64,000 nucleotides of DNA from Chelydra serpentina (taxonomy: Eukaryota > Chordata > Testudines > Chelydridae), in assembly GCA_037349315.1 (NCBI GenBank), contig JBAIAC010000051.1, positions 29,548,001-29,612,000 on the forward strand, in the 5' to 3' direction. The notes below the pieces were generated by a model, which was not told the origin of the DNA, ran no database searches, and worked only from the letters and a program-made list of their open reading frames with translations. Positions within the stretch are counted from its first letter, which is position 1, and each line of letters starts with the position of its first letter. Below, piece by piece: positions 11,305 to 22,120 of this stretch. A program made the position numbers and the translations under genes.

Positions 11305-12071
11305 TAGGGTCCTACCAAATTCATGTCCATTTTGGTCAATTTCATGGTCATAGGATTTTTAAAAATGTAAATGTCATGATTTCAGCTATTTAAATCTGAA
11401 ATTTCAAGATGTTGTAATTGTAGAAGTCCTGACCCAAAAAGAAGTTGGGGGGGGGGGGGGAAGGAGGTGTCACAAGGTTATTGTAGGGGGGTTGCAGTAC
11501 TGCTACCCTTCCTTCTGTGCTGCTGCTTGCGGCGGCGCTGCCTTCAGAGTTGGGCAGCTGGAGAGTGGTGGCTGCTGGCCAGAAGCCCAGCTCTGAAAGC
11601 TGAGCTGCCACCAGCAGCAGCGTAGAAGTAAGGATGGTATGGTATAGTATTGCCACCCTTACTTCTGCGCTGCTGCCTTCAGAGCTGGGCCCTCAGTCAG
11701 CAGCCACCACTCTCCGGCTGCCCAGCTCTGAAGGCAGCAGCACAGAAGTAAGGGTGGCAGTACCATACCATCCTTACTTCTGTGCTGCCTTTAGAGCTAG
11801 GCGCTTGGCCAACAACTGTAGCTCTCCAGCCACTCACTTCTGTGCTGCCTTCAGAGCTAAGTGTGGCAACACCACGACCCCCCTAAAATAACCTTGCAAC
11901 TCCCCTGCAACTCCCTTTTGGGTCAGGACCCCCAATTTGAGAAACACTGATCTCCCCCCTGAAATCTGAATAGTATAGGGCAAAAGCACACAAAAGACCA
12001 GATTTCATGGGGAGAAACCAGATTTCAGTCTATGACGTGTTTTTCATGGCCGTGAATTTGTTAGGCCCCGA
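11305..12071. mobile_element. hAT MITE (outer), with another element nested inside
   Basis: The left terminus TAGGGTCCTACCAAATTCA and right terminus GTGAATTTGTTAGGCCCC are inverted repeats. The flanks TTTAAAAC (11297-11304) and TTTATAAC (12072-12079) match at 7 of 8 positions, the 8-bp duplication of hAT transposition. Subterminal phrases (CCAGATTTCA, TGACGTGTTTTTCATGG) flank the nested element at about 11416-11950. Confidence 0.75.
11416..11950. mobile_element. Inner palindromic MITE nested in the 11305 element
   Basis: The edges carry inverted phrases: TCCTGACCCAAAAAG at the left against CTTTTGGGTCAGGA at the right, with AAGGTTATTGTAGGGG against CCCTAAAATAACCTT inside. The centre repeats a unit of about 100 bp built around CTTCAGAGCTGGGC and its complement, in alternating orientation. 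Exact ends and target duplication are unclear. Confidence 0.55.
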
Positions 12072-13153
12072 TTTATAACTCTTCCCAGCATGTGGACTCA
12101 GCTTTGGACTAGGCTGGAAAAGGCACCTACTCACAGATTCTTATGGGGGGGGGGGGGGGGGGGGGGGAGATAAATTATTTTTAAACTGACGAACAGAAAC
12201 ATTTCTGGAGTGGAGCTGGACTGATTGAGAGCTGTCCAAGAGGGCATAAAGCTGCACATGGGCTCACAAAATCCTAACAGGATCAAATCATCTCAGAACA
12301 GAGTTAACACTTAGAAAGGACTTTAAAAACATCTGCAAATGGGAAGTAAACTGTAAGCCCTTGAAATTCTTTATTGAAGTTACACTTGAACTGGGGTTGT
12401 CTCCCACAGATATGAGGTCCCTCCTCCCTATCCCATCACAGACCCTGCTCTCCACACACAGGGAAGACACCATGACTCGGCCATAGATTAACTCAAGATA
12501 AAAAAAATACTGCCGGAGACATCCATACATCACAAAACACACTCTTGCTTTTCCATACCTATGGCTTCATCCTCTCCACCCTTCCCCACGCTGGTGCACA
12601 GTCCAAGCCCAACACACACATTTAAAATCAAGGTGTTTTTCAGATTTTTTCCACTTTAAAAAACCCAAACAAACCAGTTTGACACAATGGCTGAGGACAG
12701 GCCCTGGTAATGGCTCAAATAACTTTCCAGTGCCAGCCACCCACTGCTCTACAAAACCAGATGGAATGCAGCACTGAGTTGGATTCCAGAGCTATTTCAG
12801 CAGCCTCAGTGCAGCATGGCTTCAGCAGCTACTCAGCATTCCTGGGGTGCCTGGGGTTGGAGTTTAATAAATGCAGGACTGAAGACAGAGAGAGGGCTGG
12901 GTATGAAAACAACATAGTACTATCCTTGCTTCCACCCCACCCAGAGAAAAACAAGCAAGAATCAGGGCCAAGAACTACACTAGGATGAGAAACAGCCTAT
13001 GATTCCATGGAATATCAGATGCTCACTTGGTGCCAGCATGGCTGCCTGACAGCAAGCAGTGCAAACTCTGGGGGGCGGGCACAGCTGATGGGCACAAATA
13101 GGTTCATGCCAGCCAGACGATAAGGTGCTGCTCTTCCCCAGATCTGGCAATAC
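12072..13153. other. No recognised gene; contains a G23 run
   Basis: I see no transposon termini or coding motif here. A perfect run of 23 G residues at 12145-12167 is the only outstanding element. An open frame at 12710-12988 has no recognisable domain. Confidence 0.5.
12145..12167. repeat. Poly-G tract (23 nt)
   Basis: An uninterrupted run of 23 G on the + strand. Such a tract can form G-quadruplexes and is often mis-sized by sequencing. Confidence 0.9.
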
Positions 13154-13253
13154 CAGGGGTCTCAAACACGCGGCCCGCGGAGTTATTTCCTGCGGCCCAC
13201 CATAGGTGCCGACTCCACTGGAAGCCAAGCTCCAAACATTACTGAATGTTTAT

Positions 13254-13862
13254 TGTGACGGGGCAAGGAAAGAGGGCTGTAGGAAAGTGGTAAGGAACCA
13301 GTATGTTAGCCCCAGGCTAAACAAATCCCTGATACCTTATGGCAGTTGCTCCAGGTTAATCAAGACATCTGGGGCCAATTAAGAACTTTCCAGAAGGCAG
13401 GGAGGTTGATTGAGACACCTGCAGCCAATCAGGGGCTGGCTGAAACTAGTCAAAAGCCTCCTAGTGAGCTGCGCATGTCAGGAGCTGTGGAAGGAGGTTG
13501 CGTGTGAGGAGCTGGGAGCAAGAGGTACTAGGAGCTGAGAGTAAGCGGGCGTACTGCTGGAAGATCCTGTGGTGAGGATAAAGAAGGTGTTGGGAGGAGT
13601 CCATGGGGAAGTAGCCCAGGGAGCTGTAGCTGTCGTGCAGTTGTTCCAGGAGACACACTAAACAGCTGCAATCCACAGGGCCTTGGGCTGGAACCTGGAG
13701 TAGAGGGAGGGCCCGGGTTCCCCCCAAAACTCCCAACTCCTGATCAGACACAGGAGGAGTTAACCTGGACTGTGGATTCTACTAGAGGGGAAGATCTCTG
13801 AGGCAAGCAGAATCCGCCAATAAGCGCAGGACCCACCGAGGTAGAGGAGGAACTTTGTCTCA
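13254..13862 (+). repeat. 5' LTR
   Basis: 609 bp, starting TGTGACGGGGCAAGG and ending TTTGTCTCA. It is 8 bp shorter than the 3' LTR because of an indel near 13465 (the 3' copy has an extra GTCAGTGAG-type insertion). No strong TATA box is evident by eye. Confidence 0.93.
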
Positions 13863-13864
13863 AC

Positions 13865-13883
13865 TGGTGTCAAAAGTGGGATT
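13865..13883 (+). promoter_or_regulatory. Primer-binding site, tRNA-Leu type
   Basis: TGGTGTCAAAAGTGGGATT lies 2 bp after the 5' LTR. It is complementary, with one mismatch, to the 3' end of vertebrate tRNA-Leu (which ends ...CCCACTTCTGACACCA). This would prime minus-strand DNA synthesis. The tRNA assignment is from memory of tRNA-Leu 3' sequences. Confidence 0.8.
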
Positions 13884-13983
13884 TGGTGTGCACAGCGTGG
13901 CGGAAGAAGGAAGGTGTTTATTTAAAAAAAAAAAAAGGGGGGCAGGGGGAGTGGGTTTATTTTTTTTTATTTTTTTCACCACA

Positions 13984-15000
13984 ATGGAAGAGGTAGTACG
14001 GGCACTGATACAAGCCACGGCTGCCCAGCAGGAGGCTACCCGTCTCCAGGCAGCTGCCCAACAGGAGGCAGTACGGCTGCAACAGGAGACCAATCGCCTG
14101 TTGATGGACCAGGCCACTCAAGACCGTACTATGTTGCGGGAACTGGTAAACCAAGTGAAGGCCCTTACAGAGATGAACCATGGCCATGATGGGACGCGGC
14201 ACATACGGGCCAGCAATTGCCTGCAGAAAATGACAGGGAACGATGACATAGAGGCATATCTCCTGGCCTTTGAGAGGACAGCCCTACGGGAGGCCTGGCC
14301 TCGAGATCAGTGGTCTGGCATCCTCGCCCCATTCCTGTGTGGGGAGGCCCAAAAGGCCTACTATGATCTGCCTGAAGAGGTTGCAGCAGACTAGCCCCAG
14401 CTGAAAGCAGAGATCCTAGCCAGATCTGGGGTAACAACCGCAGTGCGGACCCAGCGATATCATGAGTGGAGGTACCAGGAAGACAAAACCCCGTGATCCC
14501 AATTGTATGGCCTCATCCATCCCGCACGAAAGTGGTTGCAAACTGAGTCCTGGAGTCCAGAAAGATACTAGAGGTTCTGGGCATCGACTGATACATGAGG
14601 GGACTACCACCAGACCTTCGCGCATGGGTAAGCCAGAACGAACCCTCCACCTATGACGAGATTGTGGCAATGGTAGAGAGGCAAAGGACGGCGAGGGAAC
14701 TGGCCCAACCAGCTAAGGAAGCTGAACCCAGGGTTAAACGAGCAGCACCAAGCCCCAGATTTCGAGTGACTGGGCCACCAGGAGGGCCCAGGTGGAAAAA
14801 GAGAGGGGCTGAAGGCCCACCCAAGGCCATAAAGAGTCGGTGCACTGAAGGGGAAGAAGATTGTGATGTTAGACTTCCCAAACCAAGAGACCGGGGAACG
14901 CCTACGGTTCCATATAAATGTTATGCATGTGGTGAGTGGGGACACATAGCAGCACAGTGTCCTAGCACCGAGGAGCCTATGCAATGTAACTTGGGGGATT
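13984..15000 (+). pseudogene. Gag with SCAN-like capsid and zinc knuckle, broken
   Basis: This is the structural protein that would package the element RNA. It opens with a glutamine-rich coiled-coil-like N-terminus ([20 protein letters not shown]). A capsid segment follows with [27 protein letters not shown] and [10 protein letters not shown], which closely resembles the SCAN domain of vertebrate zinc-finger proteins. A CCHC zinc knuckle, CYACGEWGHIAAQC, ends it at about 14928-14969. The SCAN domain is understood to derive from gag of Gmr1-like elements, so the match supports that family. Lesions are an in-frame TAG at 14392-14394, a frameshift near 14490 and a TGA near 14590. The part from about 14595 is open and runs into protease. 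Confidence 0.88.
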
Positions 15001-15488
15001 GGGAGGTCCCATGCTCCTTTATCCACCTTGCAGGCGTTGCATTAGCCCCACATAACTACACTAGACCGGTGAAGATAAATGGAGTAGACACTATAGCGCT
15101 TGAGAACTCCGGGGGTGCAATCACCCTAATCTCGGGTAAGCTGGTAAAAAGTAGCCAGCTGCTACAAGCCAAACGCATAGCAGTGATGTGCGTGCATGGG
15201 GCCGTAAGCCATTACCCCACCATCCAGGTGGAGATTGAGGTTCAGGGGAACACCATTGAGGTGACAGTGGGTGTAGTTCCTAAACTCCCGTATCCTGTAG
15301 TCATTGGGAGGGACTATCCAGGGTTTGATAATTTATTCCCCCCGGAGAGGTTGGAGGGAGGTGGGGATCCTGAGGGCAGCGACTTGTCACCGGAGGAATG
15401 TCAACCCCGATGTTCTCAGTCCCCCAAAAGACCCGGAAGACAAAAAAAGAGAGGAAGGCTGCAAAAGCTTTGGGAACCCGGATCCTGA
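15000..15488 (+). pseudogene. Aspartic protease domain, catalytic Asp replaced
   Basis: In the same frame as the zinc knuckle, VKINGVDTIALENSGGAITLIS aligns with the retropepsin active-site region, normally LLDSG. Here the catalytic aspartate codon is AAC (Asn, 15105-15107), one G-to-A change away from GAC, so the enzyme should be inactive. The second half, VVPKLPYPVVIGRDYP, fits the usual IG[RL]D segment after the flap. The frame continues to a stop at 15486-15488 through a charged linker. Confidence 0.75.
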
Positions 15489-15769
15489 CCCAGGGCCAGA
15501 AGATCACCCTAGTAGGCAGACGGACACAAGCGGCCAGAGAAACTACCATCACGGAAGGTGAGCCGGAGGCTGGCCCCAGCCATGATGGAAGTGAGCCATT
15601 GGAAGCAACAGAGGCTGGCCCCTGGGAGCTCAGGCAGGTTAGTCCCGGGAGAGAGATTTTCGGGCGGGACCAGGCAGAGGACCCTAGATATGATAACGCC
15701 AGGAAAGAGGTGGCTGAGATAGATGGAGTACCTGTGGATGGGAAGGTCCGGGGTCCAGCACCTTACTTT

Positions 15770-16910
15770 ATAGTGAAAGAAAGATCTCCTGTACCGTGTG
15801 GTGCAAATGCAGGAGCAAGAGAGACATCAACTTCTGGTGCCACGAAAACATCAAAAAGCCATATTGAGCCTCGCCCACAGTCACCTATTTGGAGGACACC
15901 TAGTGGTAGAGAAAACCCAGACACAGATCCTGCAGAGGTTCTTCTGGCCAGGAGTACATGAAGATGTCCGACGATACTGCACCTCTTGTCCGGAGTGTCA
16001 GTTACATAGTCCGCGCCTGCACTTCCGAGCTCTTTTGATACCTCTTCCAATAACAGAGGTTCCTTTTGAACGCATAGCCATGGATCTGATAGGGCCCCTT
16101 GAGAAGGCAGCTCGGGGCCACCAACATGTGCTTGTTGTACTGGACTATGCAACCCGGTACCCGGAAGCCGTTGCCCTACGCAACACGGCTTCCAAAACCA
16201 TAGCTAAGGAGTTAGTACAGACCTTTGCCCGAGTTGGGCTACCCAAGGAGATATTGACTGATCAAGGGACACCTTTCGTGTCCAAGTTGATGAAAGCTCT
16301 CTGTTCATTACTCCATGTACAACCCTATGGACCTCTGTATACCACCCGCAAATAGATGGCCTTCTGGAAAGGTTCAATAGGACCCTCAAGGCCATGATCA
16401 GGAAAGTGGTGAGCCGGGATGGGAAAGATTGGGATACCCTATTACCTTACCTCATGTTCGCCATCCGGGAGGTTCCGCAAGCCTCCACAGGTTTCTCTCC
16501 GTTCGAATTATTATACGGGCGCCACCCCCAGGGCATATTGTATATAGCAAGAAAGCGTGAGAAGAGGAGCCAAATCCAGGAAGGAACATAGTTGAGAATG
16601 TACTACAGATGAGGGATTGGATAGCCCAAGTTACACCTATTGTACGAGAACACTTGGAGAAAGTACAGGAGACCCAACAAACCCATTATAACCACCAAGC
16701 AAAGCTTCGACGGTTCCAACCAGGGGATTGAGTGATGGTCCTGGTGCCCACAGCAGAAAGTAAGCTGTTGGCCCAGTGGCAGGGACCCTACGAAGCGATC
16801 GAAGCCGTGGGAGAGGTGAACTATAAGGTGCGGCAGCCAGGCAACAGGAAACCAGAGCAAATCTACCACACCAATCTTCTAAAACCTTGGCACGATCGAG
16901 AGGCATGCTT
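15770..16910 (+). pseudogene. Integrase (HHCC, DDE core, GPY/F module), upstream of RT
   Basis: An HHCC zinc-binding region (HLFGGHLVVEKTQ ... FWPGVHEDVRRYCTSCPEC, about 15880-16000) is followed by the catalytic core. Its motifs are MDLIGP (first Asp, about 16081), LTDQGTPF (second Asp, about 16255) and LLERFNRTLK (Glu, about 16362). A GPY/F-type C-terminal module follows: LLAQWQGPYEAIEAVGEVNYKV and IYHTNLLKPWHD (16755-16893). Lesions are a frameshift entering the domain near 15785, another near 16330 between the second Asp and the Glu, one near 16560-16600, and a TGA at about 16729-16731. Its position before RT is the diagnostic oddity. Confidence 0.88.
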
Positions 16911-16959
16911 AGTCACCCAGGAGACCCTTCCCCAGGAGGATAACTTACACGAGCAAGTA

Positions 16960-18365
16960 AGGATATCACCTGACTTGACACCGATCCAAAAGATTGAGGC
17001 AACTGACATGATTAATCGCAACCGAGATGTGTTCTCTACAAAACCAGGGCGGACGACAGACCTATCCGCACGATCCCCGGAGCCAAGGTAACATTGAGAC
17101 CCTACCGAATCCCAGCAGCCAAAAGAGAAGAAATCAAGGCCGAAGTGAAGAAAACGTCAGAATTAGGGGTGATTGAAGAATCTTACAGTCAGTGGTCCAG
17201 TCCAATCGTTCTAGTGCCTAAACCTGACGGTACCACGAGATTCTGTAATGACTTTCGCCAACTGAATGAAGTATCCCAGTTCGATGCATACCCCATACCA
17301 CGCATGGACGAACTGGTGGACCGACTGGGTAGTGCTCGATTCTTGACTACACTGGATCTGACAAAAGGATACTGGCAGATTCCCCTGACCAAAGAAGCTA
17401 AAGAAAAGACAGCGTTCTCCACTCCGGATGGGCTATTCCAGTACACCATCCTCCCTTTTGGGCTACATGGGGCCCCGGCCACATTCCAGCGCCTCATGGA
17501 TAAGCTGCTGTGCCCCCATACTAGTTATGCAGCCGCATACCTAGATGATGTAGTCATCCATACGCCAGACTGGGGAACCCACTTGGAGAAAGTTGAGGCA
17601 GTACTGCGCACCTTAAGGCGGGCTGGCCTCACTGCTAATCCCGCTAAATGTGCCATAGGGCTAGCAGAGGCTAGGTACCTGGGATATATTGTAGGAAGGG
17701 GCATAGTAAAGCCCCAAATGAATAAGCTAGAGGCGATTCAAAACTGGCCCCGGCCGACCCGAAAGAAGCAGGTCCGCGCATTCCTAGGTGTGGTAGGCTA
17801 TCACCAACGTTTTATTCCCCACTTCGCTACTAGGGCAAGTCCCCTAACGGACCTGGTGAAAGCCCGAGGTCCAGACATGGTGACGTGGACCGACGCAGCA
17901 GAGGGAGCGTTCACAGACCTTCGGACGGCCCTTTGTAATGACCCTGTACTCATAGCCCCGGACTTTAACAAGGAATTTATTTTACAAACAGACGCTTCCG
18001 AGGTGGGGTTGGGGGCGGTTCTGTCGCAAATGGTGGGAGAAGAGGAACACCCGATCCTCTACTTAAGCAGAAAGCTTCTCCCAAGAGAACAGAAATACGC
18101 AGTAGTTGAGAGAGAATGCCTTGCTGTCAAATGGGCTATGGAAACCCTACGTTATTACCTCTTGGGCCGGCGATTTACTCTTGTGACGGACCATGCACCC
18201 CTCCAGTGGATGCAGCGGAATAGGGAAAAGAATGCAAGGGTCACCAGGTGGTTCTTATCCCTCCAACCGTTCCAGTTCCGCATACGGCACAGGGCTGGAC
18301 GCCACCATGGCAACGCTGATGGTCTGTCAAGAGCACAGCGTCCCAAGTTGCCCAACTCTATTGTG
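16960..18365 (+). pseudogene. Reverse transcriptase-RNase H, mostly intact
   Basis: A pre-RT segment (DVFSTKPGRTT) is separated by a frameshift near 17057 from a long open frame that begins TIPGAKVTLRPYRIP. RT landmarks are GVIEESYSQWSSPIVLVPKPDG, FLTTLDLTKGYWQIPL, FSTPDGLFQYTILPFGL and the catalytic YLDD box at 17538-17549. RNase H landmarks are the LQTDASEVGLGAVLSQ strand, the conserved VVERECLAVKWA helix and the terminal RHRAGRHHGNADGLSR. The frame reads on past 18365 into the G-run and LTR, so the true C-terminus is probably near RAQRPKL. This is the best preserved protein of the element, and no integrase follows it. Confidence 0.92.
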
Positions 18366-18370
18366 TTGAG

Positions 18371-18407
18371 CGGGGGGGGGGGGGGGGGGCGGAGGGGAGG
18401 AGGGATA
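18371..18407 (+). promoter_or_regulatory. Polypurine tract with G18 run
   Basis: A purine-only stretch interrupted by one C (18 G, then C, then GGAGGGGAGGAGGGA) ends immediately before the TG of the 3' LTR. This is the expected primer for plus-strand DNA synthesis. The G run was probably expanded by slippage. Confidence 0.8.
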
Positions 18408-19024
18408 TGTGACGGGGCAAGGCCAGAGGGCTGTAGGAAAGTGGTAAGGAACCAGTATGTTAGCCCCAGGCTAAACAAATCCCTGATACCTTATGGCAGT
18501 TGCTCCAGGTTAATCAAGACACCTGGGGCCAATTAAGAAGTTTCCAGAAGGCAGGGAGGTTGATTGAGACACCTGCAGCCAATCAGGGGCTGGCTGAAAC
18601 TAGTCAAAAGCCTCCCAGTGAGTCAGTGAGGGGCGCATGTCAGGAGCTGTGGAAGGAGGTTGCGTGTGAGGAGCTGGGAGCAAGAGGTACTAGGAGCTGA
18701 GAGTAAGCGGGCGTACTGCTGGAAGATCCTGTGGTGAGGATAAAGAAGGTGTTGGGAGGAGTCCATGGGGAAGTAGCCCAGGGAGCTGTAGCTGTCGTGC
18801 AGTTGTTCCAGGAGACACTCTAAACAGCTGTAATCCACAGGGCCCTGGGCTGGAACCTGGAGTAGAGGGAGGGCCCGGGTTCCCCCCAAAACTCCCAACT
18901 CCTGATCAGACACAGGAGGAGTTAACCTGGACTGTGTATTCTACTAGAGGGGAAGATCTCTGAGGCAAGCAGAATCCGCCAATAAGCGCAGGACCCACCG
19001 AGGTAGAGGAGGAACTTTGTCACA
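18408..19024 (+). repeat. 3' LTR
   Basis: 617 bp, TGTGACGGGGCAAGG to TTTGTCACA, directly followed by TTAT. By eye it differs from the 5' LTR at about ten positions plus the 8-bp indel near 18618-18632. Confidence 0.93.
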
Positions 19025-19263
19025 TTATATTTTATTAAAACCCCTCTTTGCATTACAGTTTTTAAAAAGTTAATACATTGACTTTTAATATAATATTATA
19101 TTACTCTTCATTTTTCTCATTTTTGACTATACTTTTGTATCATTGTTTGAAAAGGTTTCAGTGATGTGGCCCTCAGGCCAATTTACTAGTTCTCATGTGG
19201 CCCTCATGGTGATTTGAGTTTGAGATCCCTGGGCTATACAATGAACAAGAAAGCAGAAGGGGG

Positions 19264-19265
<2 letters not shown>

Positions 19266-19324
<59 letters not shown>
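19266..19324. repeat. (GA)n microsatellite
   Basis: A nearly perfect run of about 29 GA dinucleotides lies just outside the right end of the hAT MITE. Confidence 0.95.
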
Positions 19325-19328
<4 letters not shown>

Positions 19329-20639
19329 ACACAGCCAACCTTAGGAGAGAAAGCATACTACAACTCCTCCACCAAGCCAGGGAAGAGAAGGCCCAGGGAG
19401 AGTGAAGAGACTTTGGGAAGGCATGACAGAATCAAGGAGCAATCAGCCTTCCAGCCCACTAAACACCAGTGCAGGCTAAAGTCTCCCCCACAGAAACTTG
19501 TCCATCAACTCCTGGAATGATGCATGTCCAGATATAAAGACTGGCTTCAGATTGAGCAGTACGAAATAGAGTCGCTCACTCCAACTCAAAGTCTCCAGCA
19601 AGCTATTACAACTTCAAAAAAGGCACACCAAGCCCTACCTACCTCTTCCTTGCTCCCCAAAAGGCATTCTTTTCATCCTAAGAATCATGCCCACAACGCC
19701 AAAGGCTGGATGGGGCAACCCTCACAGCCCCTCTGGGCCACAACTGCCCAGAAGAGGTTGCAATGCTCGGCTCACACCAAGCTAGGGACACTGACTGCCC
19801 CCGGACTCCCTGGCCTTGCAGCCCTAGAAGCAAGAGGCAATGGCCCCGGCCCTGAATTGAACCCAGCTTTCTTAAGTCCAACCCCTCTCTAGCACAGAGG
19901 TTCTCAGGCTCCAGTCAAGCACAAAATTACATGCTGGGCATCCCAACCTGGAAAGAGACGACGGGGCACTCAGCACCCAAACACACTTTAGGGGCAGTAG
20001 TTCAGTTACAGAATCTAACTGTATATCTCAACGGTACCAATTAATTGTTAATGAAAGTGGGAGCTCTAATTATTTTAAGCCAACAGGTCCAAGAACACAA
20101 GCTGGGCTACTGCATTAGAGATGAGACCTGACACTAACTAGGCAGAGGAAGCGGGCTCTCTGGTATCGCTCCCTGGTGAGTGCAGGCAAAGAGCAAACAG
20201 AGCCTCAACAGGGGAAAGGTGCACAGGTCTTCCTACACTTTCACAGTTCCATTCATTCAGTGCAATTAGCAGCACAGGGCAGAAAGGAGCTTTCAAACCA
20301 GGGATTTTAGCCTGACACTTGCCCTTGTAAAGAAATTTAAAAAATAAAGTCTGGTGCCCCCAAATTCACACTAGGGAAATGGGGATTCTGAACATCTGAT
20401 ACTCAAAGGCAGATGCACACAAGTCACTGCCTTTTCAACAACACGCAAACACAAATGATTCTTCCCAGGCCCCTGCAGGGCAGCTCCCTAGTGCAGGGAA
20501 TAGAATGGAGAATATGGTATTGTGTAGATGAGGCAGGGGGAGAGGACAAGCAGACATTTAAAATAACTAAGGCTGGTTTAAGACAGTTCTGCCAATTCCA
20601 GGGGGGATTTCTGTGCCACTGTGCAAGAGCAGAATGAAG
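19325..20639. other. No recognised gene
   Basis: Unique-looking sequence. The longest open frame (19524-19892, 122 codons) is proline- and serine-rich without a motif. I see no transposon ends. Confidence 0.45.
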
Positions 20640-21770
20640 GTCCCTGCAGATTTTTTTTTCACCCTCCCAGATTCTAATGGGGGAAGCGAAGGGAATCTGC
20701 AATTACACCTTTCGCTCACCAGGTGGTGACAGAAGAGAGGGCAGTGGGCTTATGGGCCAGAGCAGCCAGCCACTGCAGAGAAGGGGTGGGAGAGGCTGCC
20801 TTCCTCACAGCACCCTGCCGACGGCGCCAGGTGAGGAGGGATGGGATATGTGGCAGGACGGACAGAGTGGGTCACACAAGGCTGCTAGAGGGTCACAGAC
20901 TGAGGTTCAGAAGGGCTAGGAGGGCACAGACTGGGGCAGGGGCACAGGAGCTAGTGAGGTGACAGCACTGAGCCAGGGGCTGAATGGGAATGGGGATGCA
21001 GGGCCACATGGGAACAGGAGGGAGAGGTGGTGCAGGGAAACAGGAGGATGGGGGAAGGGATAGCTCAGTGGTTTGAGCATTGGCCTGCTAAACCCAGGGT
21101 TGTGAGTTCAGTCCTTGAGGGGGCCATTTAGGAATCTGGGGCAAAAATTGGGGATTGGTCCTGCTTTGAGCAGGGGGTTGGATTAGATGACCTCCTAAGG
21201 TCCCTTCCATTCTAGGATTCTATAAGGGGAGGGGAGTGCAGGGCCACAGGGGGACAGAGGCAGCTAGGCCTGGCTGAATGGGAGAGGCTAGGGGTCAGCC
21301 ACGGTCTGCACAGTGGAGGCTCCCCAACTCCCTAACGCCCCCCCCCCCCCAAAAAAAACCCTGTTCCCTACTTCTCCCACCCACACCCAACAACCCCCCA
21401 GGTTCACCCCTAGACTCCTTCCCAGCAATTATTTCCCTCTCCCTCAACTCCTCTGTTACCCCTGACTCCCCAAAGCCTTTTCACTGCTTGAGAGAGGTGC
21501 AGAAAATACATTTCTGTATTATAATTTAAAGGAATTAGCACTCAAAGATCTGTATTAATATACCTAGTAAGGAATCTATTGGGCAAAACACATTTCCTGA
21601 ATTTTTCTATTGTCTGTACCGTTACAGACATACTCGCTGACAGGTATTTTGAAAAAAAAAATCAAAATAATTGAAACTGGCATGATTATATTGTGTTCAA
21701 ATGTTGAATTTTGCAAAATTTTAAAATATTGTGCACATAATGTTTAGGTGCAGAATTCCCTCACAAGTAG
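20640..21770 (-). mobile_element. Non-autonomous DNA transposon M1 copy 2, carrying a SINE
   Basis: On the minus strand this repeats the 3763-4697 element. The end CAGAATTCCCTCACAAGTA (about 21750-21768), the AT-rich arm with AAAATACCTGTCAGCGAGTATG (as complement) and the C-rich centre all recur. The far arm with CTTCCTCACAGCACCC (about 20805) recurs too. The outer left boundary is approximate. A SINE at 21051-21223 interrupts it. Confidence 0.6.
21051..21223 (+). mobile_element. tRNA/CR1 SINE copy 3
   Basis: Full head (TAGCTCAGTGGTTTGAGCAT, box B GTTGTGAGTTCAGTCC) and CR1-type tail ending in ATTCTAGGATTCTAT. A small deletion after GGTCCCTTCCA removes the usual ACCCTGAT. Confidence 0.9.
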
Positions 21771-22120
21771 TCATTGCTCCTTGTCCTGGGCTTTCCACAC
21801 AGAACCTTGTGCTTGGCTTATTTCTGATGAAATCTTTGCAGGTCACCTTTAAAACCATCATGAGAGCTTTAAAATTACTTTACAACAAGCTGCAAAATTA
21901 GTTGGGCCCATAAAGCTGTTGATGTGCTTTATGGCACCATTTAAATGCCAATTCAGAATCCTTACTTCTTCAGTGTCCAACCAGCAACAAGGAGCATCCA
22001 TTCTCAGACACCACTGAGCACCCTGTCCTTCACTTAGCTACTCAGGGACACCCGAGTATTACAGTGCTGATTGGCTCCAATCATTTCCACTGCTACCCCT
22101 CACTCCCACTTCACAAGATT

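Larger units (their letters stand above)
13254..19024 (+). mobile_element. Complete Ty3/Gypsy-class LTR retrotransposon, Gmr1-like gene order
   Basis: This 5771-bp element has two LTRs, a primer-binding site, gag, protease, integrase, RT-RNase H and a polypurine tract. It is flanked by a 4-bp TTAT duplication (13250-13253 and 19025-19028). Integrase lies upstream of RT, the reverse of normal Gypsy order and the arrangement known for Gmr1-like elements. The LTRs differ by about 10 substitutions and one 8-bp indel, so insertion is fairly recent. Even so, gag, PR and IN each carry stops or frameshifts, and only the RT-RNase H frame is long and open. Its target was a hAT MITE. Confidence 0.93.
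13154..19231. mobile_element. hAT MITE interrupted by a Gypsy-type element
   Basis: The left part (13154-13253) starts CAGGGGTCTCAAACACGCGG. The right part (19025-19231) ends TTTGAGTTTGAGATCCCTG. Flanks GGCAATAC and GGCTATAC match 7 of 8, a hAT target duplication. Removing the LTR element at 13254-19024 leaves a MITE of about 307 bp. It corresponds throughout to the uninterrupted, oppositely oriented copy at 45625-45920. Confidence 0.85.

Noticed and set aside
10935..11393. 152-codon open frame, possible host exon
   Set aside because: No recognisable domain, and its end runs into the hAT terminus at 11305, which a host exon is unlikely to do.
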